In this document: positions 1 to 5,949 of the stretch, piece by piece
How positions within the stretch are numbered: position 1 is the first letter of the stretch
Layout of the letters: each line of letters starts with the position of its first letter
Origin: an uncultured Oscillospiraceae bacterium
GTDB taxonomy: Bacteria; Bacillota; Clostridia; Oscillospirales; Oscillospiraceae
Assembly: GCA_949093475.1 (NCBI GenBank)
Contig: CARXAY010000082.1
Location: 1 to 6,276, forward strand
Direction of reading: 5' to 3'
DNA length: 6,276 nucleotides
Made by a program: the position numbers and the translations under genes
Notes under the pieces: generated by a model
What the model was told of the DNA's origin: nothing
Database searches by the model: none
Seen by the model: the letters and a program-made list of their open reading frames with translations, nothing else

Positions 1-288
1 GAGGGGATGAAGCCGGAGGTGCTGCGTCAGGCTCTCCTACGGGCCGGAGTGGGGGTGGAGACGGAGGAAGCCCCCGCCGCGCCGCGCTTTACCAAGGCCG
101 ATCTCTATACGCTGGGACTGACGGGTACGCCCGACGCAAAAAGCCGCCGTCTGGCCCTGCAAAAAGCGCTGGGGCTGCCCGCCAACCTCTCGACCAACGC
201 CCTGCTGGGGGTGCTAAACGCCATCACCACCCCGGAAGAGGTGGAGGAAGTGATTTCCCGTTGCGCCCCGGAGGAAAAGGAACTATAA
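1..288 (+). CDS. rnmV: Ribonuclease M5, C-terminal part (5' end outside window)
   Basis: This is the 3' end of an open frame that enters the window already in progress; 95 residues are visible. RNase M5 is a cytoplasmic Toprim-family endonuclease that makes the final cuts in 5S rRNA precursor in Firmicutes. The catalytic Toprim half is outside the window. What is seen is the C-terminal domain: a short linker (GMKPEVLRQAL), then FTKADLYTLGLTG, a P-x-A-K-x-RR stretch, and N-x-x-x-L-x-x-x-LN near the end. From memory this order matches the B. subtilis protein (DLIHAGLIGGP, then K-x-RR, then TN and KRLQMF). The ATG at 7-9 is internal, because the frame is open upstream of it and the family is about 180-190 residues long. 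The hemW start follows 36 bases after the stop. The assignment rests on one domain only; a different protein with the same C-terminal domain is the main alternative. Confidence 0.78.
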   Translation, partial: EGMKPEVLRQALLRAGVGVETEEAPAAPRFTKADLYTLGLTGTPDAKSRRLALQKALGLPANLSTNALLGVLNAITTPEEVEEVISRCAPEEKEL

Positions 289-289
289 T
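261..289 (+). promoter_or_regulatory. Candidate sigma-A-type promoter for hemW
   Basis: A perfect -10 hexamer TATAAT lies at 284-289, overlapping the rnmV stop codon. Seventeen bases upstream is TTGCGC at 261-266, which keeps the TTG of a -35 box but matches only three of six positions. Transcription would begin near 296, leaving a leader of about 28 bases before the hemW ATG. An exact TATAAT in such GC-rich sequence is unlikely to be common by chance. The position inside the end of a gene and the weak -35 keep this tentative. Confidence 0.42.
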
Positions 290-310
290 AGAGCTATTCC
301 AGTCTAAAAC

Positions 311-316
311 AGGTGG
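311..316 (+). promoter_or_regulatory. Ribosome binding site that sets the hemW start
   Basis: AGGTGG ends eight bases before the ATG at 325. In-frame GTG codons at 313 and 316 lie inside this site and have no suitable site of their own upstream, so the ATG is preferred. The family N-terminus also begins just before the G-I-Y-I-H-I-P-F-C motif, which fits the ATG. Confidence 0.65.
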
Positions 317-324
317 TGACCGCT

Positions 325-1515
325 ATGGCGCAAAAGTTGGGGATCTATATCCACATCCCCTTTTGCAAGCATAAATGCGACTACTGTGACTTCTATTCTC
401 TGGCCGGGGCGGAGGAGCAGACCGACCGCTATCAGAAGGCCCTGCTGGCCCACATCGCAGAGACCGCCCCGCAGGCGAAGGGCTGGGAGGTGGACACGGT
501 CTATTTCGGCGGCGGCACGCCGCTGCTGCTGGGGACGAAGGCCCTCATTCAGGTGTTGGAGTTCCTGAAAAAGCGGTTCAAGCTGTCCCGGGACGCGGAG
601 ATCACCGTAGAGGCCAACCCGGAATCGGTGGATTTTCCCACCCTGCGCGCCCTGCGGCGCGCGGGCTTTAACCGCCTGTCTCTGGGGATGCAGTCCGCCT
701 GCGACAGCGAGCTGAAGGCGGTGGGGCGCATCCACGACTTCGGGCAGGTGGAGGCCGCCGTTCAGGCCGCCCGCAAGGCAAAGTGGAAAAATGTCAGCCT
801 CGACCTGATTTACGGCCTCCCCGACCAAACGGGGGAGAGCTGGGCGCGCACGCTGGACGCCGCCATTTCCCTTGCTCCGGAGCATATCTCCGGCTACGGG
901 CTGAAGGTGGAGGAGGGCACGCCCTTGGCGGCGCGGGTGGCGCAGGGGGAGACCCTGCCCGACGACGACGCGCAGGCGGACGCCTACCTCACCATGGTGG
1001 AGAAGCTGGCGCAGGCGGGCTATGGGCAGTATGAGATCTCCAACTTTGCCAAGGAGGGCTTTGCCTCCCGCCACAACCTGAAATATTGGACGCTCAGCCC
1101 CTATCTGGGCTTCGGCCCGGGCGCGCACTCCGACTTCGGCGACCGGCGGTATGCCTTCCTCCGGGATCTGGAGGGGTACATCACCGCCGTGGAGAGCGGT
1201 GGACGGCTGCTCAGCGAGGAGAACGTCATCCCCCGGCGGGAGCGGGGCAGCGAGTATCTGATGCTGCGGCTGCGTACCACCCACGGCATTGAGGAGTGGG
1301 AGTACCGGCGGGAGTTCTTTATGGACTTCGATCCCATTGCGGCCCTGCTGGCCGACTACGAGCGGCGGGGCTGGGCGGAGCAGACGGAGCGGCGGTGGCG
1401 GCTCACCCCGGAGGGCTTTTTGCGCTCCAACGTCCTCATCGGCCAGCTTTTGGAGGCACAGGAGCGGGCCACCCTGCCGGTCACACTCAAATACATGTCG
1501 CATAAAGGAAACTGA
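325..1515 (+). CDS. hemW: HemW heme chaperone, radical SAM protein
   Basis: A 396-residue radical SAM protein of normal family length. HemW binds heme and a 4Fe-4S cluster and is known in other bacteria as a heme-transfer chaperone for respiratory enzymes; it is often misannotated as oxygen-independent coproporphyrinogen III oxidase. The cluster-binding Cys residues are C14, C18 and C21 in CKHKCDYCDF. F23 stands where true HemN has a fourth Cys (CxxxCxxCxC). Further family motifs are GGGTP (62-66) and EANPES (96-101), then LSLGMQS, DLIYGLPDQT, ISGYGLKVEEGTPL, YEISNFA, the HemW-type HNLKYW (250-255) and GFGPGAHS (262-269). A C-terminal winged-helix HemN_C segment ends in LTPEGFLRSNVLIGQLL. The gene follows rnmV by 36 bases and precedes the surface-protein gene by one base, so the downstream genes probably share its transcript. 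The heme source and partner enzymes cannot be told from this window. Confidence 0.93.
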   Translation: MAQKLGIYIHIPFCKHKCDYCDFYSLAGAEEQTDRYQKALLAHIAETAPQAKGWEVDTVYFGGGTPLLLGTKALIQVLEFLKKRFKLSRDAEITVEANPESVDFPTLRALRRAGFNRLSLGMQSACDSELKAVGRIHDFGQVEAAVQAARKAKWKNVSLDLIYGLPDQTGESWARTLDAAISLAPEHISGYGLKVEEGTPLAARVAQGETLPDDDAQADAYLTMVEKLAQAGYGQYEISNFAKEGFASRHNLKYWTLSPYLGFGPGAHSDFGDRRYAFLRDLEGYITAVESGGRLLSEENVIPRRERGSEYLMLRLRTTHGIEEWEYRREFFMDFDPIAALLADYERRGWAEQTERRWRLTPEGFLRSNVLIGQLLEAQERATLPVTLKYMSHKGN

Positions 1516-1516
1516 T

Positions 1517-4500
1517 ATGAAAAAATTACTTAGCTTATGTTTGGCTCTGACCCTGCTGGTCACCCCCGCCATGGCCTCTCAGGCCATGGGCTGGGAGCTG
1601 GTGCGAACGGAGACGACGGTCGGCCCGGGGGTGAGCGTCACCACCCAAAAGCTCTGGGGGGACAGCCGCTCGGACTACCGCACCGAGCAATACGCTACAT
1701 ACACCCCCGGCCGGGGCGCGCTCCCGGTGGTGGCCTACGGGGCGAATATCCCCGCCAAGTCCACCCTCTCGGCCATGGCGAAAACGCTGGAGAGTTATGG
1801 CGGGCGCGTGCTGGCAGGGGCGAACGGGGACTACTTCGTGGTGGCCACCGGCGTGCCTCTGGGCATGGTGGTCACGGGGGGCGTGCTGCGCTCCTCGCCG
1901 TCCTATCACCCCGCCGTGGGCTTTGACGCCAACGGCAACGCCGTTGCGGGGATGCCGGGGGTGACCGTCTGGACGGATATCAAGGGCCAGCATCTGGCGG
2001 TGCGGGGCGGCTATAACAAGACCCGCGTGAGTGCGGACGGCCTGACCCTGTTCGGCCGGGATTTCGGCGCGGCCACCAAGGGCGCAGGGGAGGGGATCAA
2101 CGTGATCCTGCGCCCCGTGGTCGTCCCGGAGGACTACCAGCCCCCGGTGTATCAGCCCCCCGCCATGGAGCGGCCGGTAGACCCCTCCACGGCGGTAGCC
2201 CCGGTCACCGGCGAGGCGGTGACCCCCAGCGAGGAGGAGCTGGCCGCGTATCAGGCGGCCCTTGCGGCCTATGAGGCCGCGCTGGCCGAGGCCCAGACCG
2301 CCTATGAGACCGCGCTGGCGGCCTCCTCCGCCAATCTGGCCTCCGCTCCGGCCCAGCTTGCCATCGGCGCAGAGCCGGTCACCTGCGTGGTAACGGGGGT
2401 GTCCACCCTGAGCGGCGGCGTCGCCATCCCCGAGGGGTGCTTCATCCTCACCGTGGGGATGGAGAGCAGCGAATATTTCCGCACCCAGCTTTCCCAGCTG
2501 AAGGTGGGGGAGCAGGTGAAGCTGAGCGTGGACTCCACCGACCCCCGCTGGAACGACGTGCAGCAGGCCATCGGCGCCTATAAGCTGCTGCTTCAGGACG
2601 GGGTGGTTCAGGAGGGTCTGGACAACACCGCCAACCCCCGCACTGCCTTGGGTGTTCAGGCGGACGGCAAGGTCATCCTCTACACCATCGACGGCCGGCA
2701 GAGCGGCCACAGCGTGGGCGCGTCCATGAAGCAGGTGGCCGCGCGGCTCAAGGAACTGGGCTGCGTGGACGCGGTGCTGTTTGACGGCGGCGGTTCGACG
2801 ACCTTTGGCGCGACCGGGGCGGTGGACAGCGCCTTTACCCTGCAAAACAAGCCCTCCGACGGCGCGCAGCGGGCGGTGACCAACGCCCTGTTCTTTGTCT
2901 CCCTCCAAAAGCCCACCGGCGCGCTGGGCTCGCTGTACGTCACCGCGCCCCAAAACCTGTTCCTCCCCGGCGGTGCGACCTCCCTGACCGCCCGGGGGAT
3001 CGACACGGCGTATCACCCCATGGCGGAGACCTACAGCGACGTGACCTATTCCGTCTCCGGCCCGGGGCAGACGGCGGGAAATGTCTTTACCGCCGGAGCG
3101 ACCACGGAAAAGGCGGAGGCCATCGTCACCGCCACCGCCCCCGGCGGACAGCAGGGGCAGATCGTCCTCACCGTCGTCCCTACCCCCCACGGCATCACCG
3201 TTTTGGATCAGGGGACGCATCAGGCGGTGACCAGTCTCAACCTTGACCCCGACCAGAGCCTTGACCTGACCGCCTCGGCCACGTGGTACGGCCTTTCCAT
3301 GACCTCCTCCGACGCGTCCTTTACATGGAGCGTCACGCCGGAGGTGGGCACGGTGGACGCAAACGGCGTCCTCACCGCCGGGAGCAAGGCGGCCACGGGT
3401 ACGCTCACCGTCGCGGCCGGGAGCAAGAGCGTGTCTCTGCCCATCACGGTGGCGGGGCACGTCAATCTGCTGGCGGACTTTGAGGATCAGGCCGCCGCGC
3501 AGGTGAAGTACGGCAAGGGCGCGCTGACCCTGCGGGAGCAGAACAGCGTGGAGTTAGAGCTGCCCCTGATTCCCGGCGAGACGGATGTGGGGCTGTGGGT
3601 CTATCCAGAGGCGGAGACGGCCCTCACCCTTCGGGTGGCCCTGTCCGACGGCACGGAGACCGACCTTTCCTGCCCGGTGGGCGCGCCGGGACACTGGAGC
3701 TTTGCCCGGGCCATTCTGCCGGAGCACGCCGTGGCCGTCACCGGCCTGACGGTGGCGACGGTTGACACCGCCGCAGTCTATATTGACCACATCACCTCCA
3801 CCAACGGCGGCATTTTGGACGAGACACCGCCCACGGTGAAGCTCACCTGCGAAAACGGCATGATCCGCGCCGCCTTGGCGGACAACGTGGACAAGACCTT
3901 TGACCCCAAGGGGATCTCCCTCACCTTGGACGGCAAGGCCGTGGACTTCGTCATGGAGGGCAACACCGCTTCGGCTTGGGTGGACGTGAGCGACGAGTAC
4001 CGGACGTATCGGATCTCGGCGACGGTGTCCGATGTGTCGGGGAATCTGGCGCGAGCCAGTCTGGAACTCCCCGCCACCGCCGAATACCCCTACCACAACG
4101 CCCCCTTCGAGGACATGGAGGGCCACTGGGCCCGCGATTACGCCAAATATCTCTACGCCAACAAGGTCGTCAACGGCATCCCCACTAAGTTCGTCACACT
4201 GCGCTTTGAACCCGACACCAACATCACACGGGGGGACTTTGTCACCATGCTCATGCGGTGGCTGGGCACCGATCTGACCCAGTACGCGGGGGTGGAGCTG
4301 CCCTTCGTGGACAGCGGCGACATCCAGCCATGGGCGGTGGACGCGGTCAAGGCGGCCTATTCTCTGGGCATCTTCACCGGGAGCGGGGTGGGAGACGCGC
4401 TTTACGCCAACGCCAACGACCCCATCACCCGGGCGCAGGCCATGGCCCTGCTGGGCCGCACCCAGCCCAAGGGCTTTGCCCCCTCCGCCGAGACCTTCTT

Positions 4501-4649
4501 GGATCAGGACGCCATCCCTGACTGGGCTGCCGACCACGTCAGCGTACTGGTGGGGCAGGGGGGTCGTCAGCGGCTTCGGCGGCTATGTCCGCCCCAACGA
4601 CCCCATCACCCGGGCCGAGGTGGCCAAGGTGCTGACGGTGATGTGGTAA
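1517..4649 (+). CDS. Secreted phosphodiester glycosidase (NAGPA domain) with Ig-like and SLH domains, frameshifted near the 3' end
   Basis: Start ATG 1517 is preceded by AAAGGAA (1504-1510). Corrected for one extra base the product is about 1043 residues. Residues 1-20 or 1-23 are a signal peptide (KK, a Leu-rich core, then AMA or SQA cleavage sites). A phosphodiester glycosidase (NAGPA/DUF2233-type) domain spans about 70-461: GANGDYF (101-107), GVPLGMVVTGG, NPRTALGV around R375, DGR (392-394) and DGGGSTTFG (423-431). Relatives cleave sugars from phosphodiester links, such as N-acetylglucosamine-1-phosphate caps; the substrate here is unknown, and wall teichoic acid or surface glycans are guesses. 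It carries an unusual Pro/Ala-rich insertion (about 204-284). Then come two Big-type Ig-like domains (about 470-556 and 558-647), a beta-rich module that may bind carbohydrate (about 650-760, ending YIDHI), a further Ig-like domain (768-855), and SLH repeats from 864, 930 and 994. The third SLH repeat breaks at the six-G run 4558-4563 and resumes in another frame with ITRAEV, ending at TAA 4647-4649. The protein is expected at the cell wall, held by SLH binding to pyruvylated secondary polymer. Confidence 0.85.
1569..1589 (+). repeat. Perfect 9-bp inverted repeat in the signal-peptide coding region
   Basis: CCATGGCCT at 1569-1577 and AGGCCATGG at 1581-1589 are exact reverse complements around a CTC loop. 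They encode the signal-peptide cleavage region (PAMASQAMG). The mRNA hairpin would lie about 50-70 bases after the start codon. It may be a chance result of Ala/Met coding in GC-rich DNA; no regulatory role is shown. Confidence 0.6.
2126..2368 (+). other. Pro-rich and Ala-rich helical insertion inside the glycosidase domain
   Basis: Residues about 204-284 of the glycosidase lie between ILRPVV and VTCVVTGV, strands that are normally close together in this fold. The first part is Pro-rich (YQPPVYQPP, then a PVDP and VAPVTG stretch). The second (about 236-268) is an Ala-rich helix with a near-heptad repeat: AAYQAAL, AAYEAAL, then AEAQTAYETAL. It looks like a stalk or coiled-coil hairpin looped out of the enzyme. 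The family assignment comes from the flanking motifs; the structural reading is inference. Confidence 0.6.
4558..4563 (+). other. Frameshift site: six-G run in the third SLH repeat
   Basis: Up to residue 1015 the frame reads a good SLH start (FLDQDAIPDWAADHVSVLVGQG). Continuing in the same frame gives a low-complexity Arg/Pro/Gly-rich peptide with no family match (RQRLRRLCPPQRPHHPGRG). Dropping one G gives VVSGFGGYVRPNDPITRAEV followed by AKVLTVMW and a stop at 4647-4649, a complete SLH ending. Five Gs would therefore restore the gene. The extra G may be a sequencing or assembly error, a true mutation, a phase-variable tract, or a site of polymerase slippage; the sequence alone cannot decide. 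Confidence 0.88.
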
Positions 4650-4672
4650 GACCGACGAAATGGGGTGAGAGC

Positions 4673-5641
4673 GTGGCGAGATCAGAGGGACAAAAGGCAA
4701 AGCTGCTGCTGATTTTAGACTATCTGCGCGCCGAGAGCGACGAGGAGCATCCGGTGACCACCCAAATGCTGGTGGACTACCTCGCCGCCAACGGCGTGCG
4801 CGCCGAGCGCAAGAGCGTCTACGCCGACCTCACCGTTTTGAGCGGCCACGGCTATGACATCCAGCGCATCCCCGGCCGAAACGGCGGGGTGTATCTGGGA
4901 AGCCGGGATTTTGAGCTTGCGGAGCTGAAGCTGCTGGTGGACGCGGTTCAGGCCAGCCGTTTTATCACCAAAAAGAAAAGCGACGCTCTCATTTCCAAGC
5001 TGGAGGCTTTGACCTCCCGCCATCAGGCCAAGCAGCTCCAGCGGCAGGTGTTTGTGGGCGGGCGGGCCAAGTCCATGAACGAGAGCGCGTACTATTCCGT
5101 GGACGCCATCCACACCGCCATCACCCGCCACAGGGCGGTCGTCTTCCGCTATTTTGACTTGAACCGCCAAAAGGAGAAGGTCTACCGCCGGGGCGGGGCG
5201 GAATATCAGGTGCAGCCCTACTGTCTGGTGTGGGACAACGCCCAGTACTATCTGGTGGGTCGGGAAGCGGACGGCGAGGAGACGCGGCACTACCGGGTGG
5301 ACAAGATGGACGGGGTACGCGTCACCGACCAGCCCGCCCAGATCCCCAAAAACTTCGACCCCGGCGCATATGTGGGGCGGTATTTCTCCATGTTCAGCGG
5401 CCGGGCGGCGCGGGTGCGTCTGAGCTGTCAGGAGGCGGCGGCAGGGGTGATCTTAGACCGCTTCGGCCGGGACGTGATGCTTGCGCCGCGAGAAGGCGGC
5501 TTCACCGTCACGCTGGACGTGGTGGTGTCCCCCCAGTTCTGGGGCTGGCTGGCCGCGCTGGGCGGTCTGGCCAAGCCGGAAGCCCCCGAATGGGTGGCGG
5601 AGGAATACCGGGCGTATCTGCGCGGGCTATTGGAAGAGTAA
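4673..5641 (+). CDS. WYL-domain transcriptional regulator with N-terminal winged helix
   Basis: 322 residues from GTG 4673, a normal length for the family. An N-terminal winged helix-turn-helix (about 1-75) includes the recognition-helix motif RAERKSVYADLTVL followed by GYDIQRIPGRNGGVYL. A linker (about 78-135) follows, then the WYL ligand-sensing domain (about 140-215): AVVFRYFD, then YQVQPYCLVWDNAQYYLVGRE, and HYRVDKM. The name-giving Trp of the usual RWYL motif is Tyr here (Q191-Y-Y-L). A C-terminal WCX-like segment (about 245-320) includes SPQFWGWLAALG. Such proteins are cytoplasmic DNA-binding regulators that sense small ligands or nucleic acids; ligand and operator are unknown here. GTG 4673 is chosen because SEGQKAKLLLILDYL starts the family fold; GGGGTG (4662-4667) may serve as binding site. 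GTG 4643 is an alternative adding ten residues. The gene lies 23 bases after the glycosidase stop. Because of the frameshift it appears fused to that gene in the raw reading frame. Confidence 0.87.
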   Translation: MARSEGQKAKLLLILDYLRAESDEEHPVTTQMLVDYLAANGVRAERKSVYADLTVLSGHGYDIQRIPGRNGGVYLGSRDFELAELKLLVDAVQASRFITKKKSDALISKLEALTSRHQAKQLQRQVFVGGRAKSMNESAYYSVDAIHTAITRHRAVVFRYFDLNRQKEKVYRRGGAEYQVQPYCLVWDNAQYYLVGREADGEETRHYRVDKMDGVRVTDQPAQIPKNFDPGAYVGRYFSMFSGRAARVRLSCQEAAAGVILDRFGRDVMLAPREGGFTVTLDVVVSPQFWGWLAALGGLAKPEAPEWVAEEYRAYLRGLLEE

Positions 5642-5672
5642 AACGTTTTGCTGTGGGATTGGTTCGCAACAA

Positions 5673-5725
5673 GACAGCAGGGACGGTTCTTCTGTCGAAA
5701 CGACAGTAAGAACCGTCCCTCTGTC
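5673..5725. repeat. 24-bp near-perfect palindrome with AAA loop
   Basis: The arms are 5673-5697 and 5701-5725, with a three-base loop AAA. They pair as 5 bp (GACAG/CTGTC), 13 bp (AGGGACGGTTCTT and its complement) and 6 bp (CTGTCG/CGACAG). The only breaks are single unpaired bases at 5678 (C) and 5707 (T). It lies 31 bases after the WYL stop. From memory, GGGACGGTTCTT-type palindromes occur between genes in many Clostridia, so this is probably a dispersed REP- or MITE-like element; it could also end transcription, though no T-run follows. Confidence 0.85.
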
Positions 5726-5760
5726 ATTGTTGCCACGATGCCTTAAGGCCACAATCCCCA

Positions 5761-5796
5761 GTCAGCCTTCGGCTGACAGCCCCTTTCCAAAGGGGC
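5761..5796. repeat. Two adjacent short hairpins
   Basis: GTCAGCC, TTC loop, GGCTGAC (5761-5777) is a perfect 7-bp hairpin. One base later, GCCCCTTT, CC, AAAGGGGC (5779-5796) is a perfect 8-bp stem, though a two-base loop would force the top pairs open. CCTTT follows, too weak to call a terminator. The pair resembles intergenic repeat sequence seen in Oscillospiraceae genomes (from memory, not searched). Confidence 0.7.
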
Positions 5797-5800
5797 CTTT

Positions 5801-5830
5801 GGGCGGGCGGCTGAGGACAGCCGCCCCTAC
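5801..5830 (-). repeat. GTAGGGGC hairpin unit, copy 1 (minus orientation)
   Basis: Read on the minus strand this 30-base unit is GTAGGGGC, GGCT, GTCCTC, AGCC, GCCCGCCC. The GGCT and AGCC arms, extended by flanking GC bases, form an 8-bp stem (5805-5812 with 5819-5826). It is the same length and layout as the unit at 5858-5887 but lies in the opposite orientation. Confidence 0.8.
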
Positions 5831-5857
5831 AAGAAAAACGAAGCCTTCGATCGGATC

Positions 5858-5887
5858 GTAGGGGCCGATGTCCCCATCGGCCCGCCC
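5858..5887 (+). repeat. GTAGGGGC hairpin unit, copy 2 (plus orientation)
   Basis: Thirty bases: GTAGGGGC, CGAT, GTCCCC, ATCG, GCCCGCCC. The stem is 9 bp (5862-5870 with 5875-5883) around a TCCC loop. Against copy 1, the flanks are identical and the stem differs at two base pairs, each changed on both sides so that pairing is kept; one loop base also differs. The copies diverge from a 27-base spacer (5831-5857). Confidence 0.8.
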
Positions 5888-5889
5888 TT

Positions 5890-5931
5890 GTAGGGCGCGA
5901 CCACCGGGCGCGCCGGGTCGTCGCGCCCTAC
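5890..5931. repeat. Hairpin with perfect 12-bp arms starting GTAGGG
   Basis: GTAGGGCGCGAC (5890-5901) and GTCGCGCCCTAC (5920-5931) are exact reverse complements. The 18-base centre contains the 8-base palindrome GGCGCGCC (5907-5914). It starts two bases after copy 2 and shares the GTAGGG beginning, so it may be a longer relative of those units. On the minus strand it begins 18 bases after the stop of the SLH gene and could act as its terminator, but no T-run follows. Confidence 0.8.
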
Positions 5932-5949
5932 GCGGGCGCTGAAAATTGC

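Larger units (their letters stand above)
5642..5949. other. Gene-free repeat mosaic between two convergent genes
   Basis: These 308 bases lie between the ends of the plus-strand WYL gene and the minus-strand SLH gene. I see no coding frame with family character; what fills it is a series of hairpins (listed separately). None is followed by a clear T-run on either strand, so typical intrinsic terminators are not evident, though the strong stems may still help end transcription from both sides. Confidence 0.75.

Noticed and set aside
325..1515. Oxygen-independent coproporphyrinogen III oxidase (HemN)
   Set aside because: The fourth cysteine of CxxxCxxCxC is replaced by Phe, and the HNLKYW motif and length of 396 residues fit HemW instead.
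1517..1580. Lipoprotein signal with Cys at residue 8
   Set aside because: The Cys is too close to the N-terminus, lying within the hydrophobic core, and is not preceded by a lipobox; ordinary AxA-type cleavage sites follow at residues 20-23.
2251..2310. Tandem DNA repeat in the Ala-rich stretch
   Set aside because: The similarity is at the amino-acid level (AAYxAAL); the codons differ between copies, so it is described as a protein feature rather than a DNA repeat.
1535..3460. Long minus-strand open frame opposite the glycosidase gene
   Set aside because: It lies wholly antisense to recognisable domains, and its product is rich in Gly, Arg and His without family motifs, as expected of a mirror frame in GC-rich coding DNA. 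The same holds for the minus frames at 304-1572 and 3554-4537.
1517..5641. A single giant protein: signal peptide, glycosidase, SLH and WYL regulator in one frame
   Set aside because: The join runs through a non-homologous Arg/Pro/Gly-rich stretch that hides the proper SLH ending in another frame, and it would attach a DNA-binding regulator to an exported protein. Two genes and a frameshift explain it better.
5673..5800. Classical intrinsic terminator for the WYL gene
   Set aside because: The stems are strong but no run of T follows; the best is CCTTT after 5796. A termination role remains possible but is not supported enough to call.
5755..5935. CRISPR array
   Set aside because: The repeated units are in mixed orientation, irregularly spaced, differ in their arms, and have no unique spacers of constant length.
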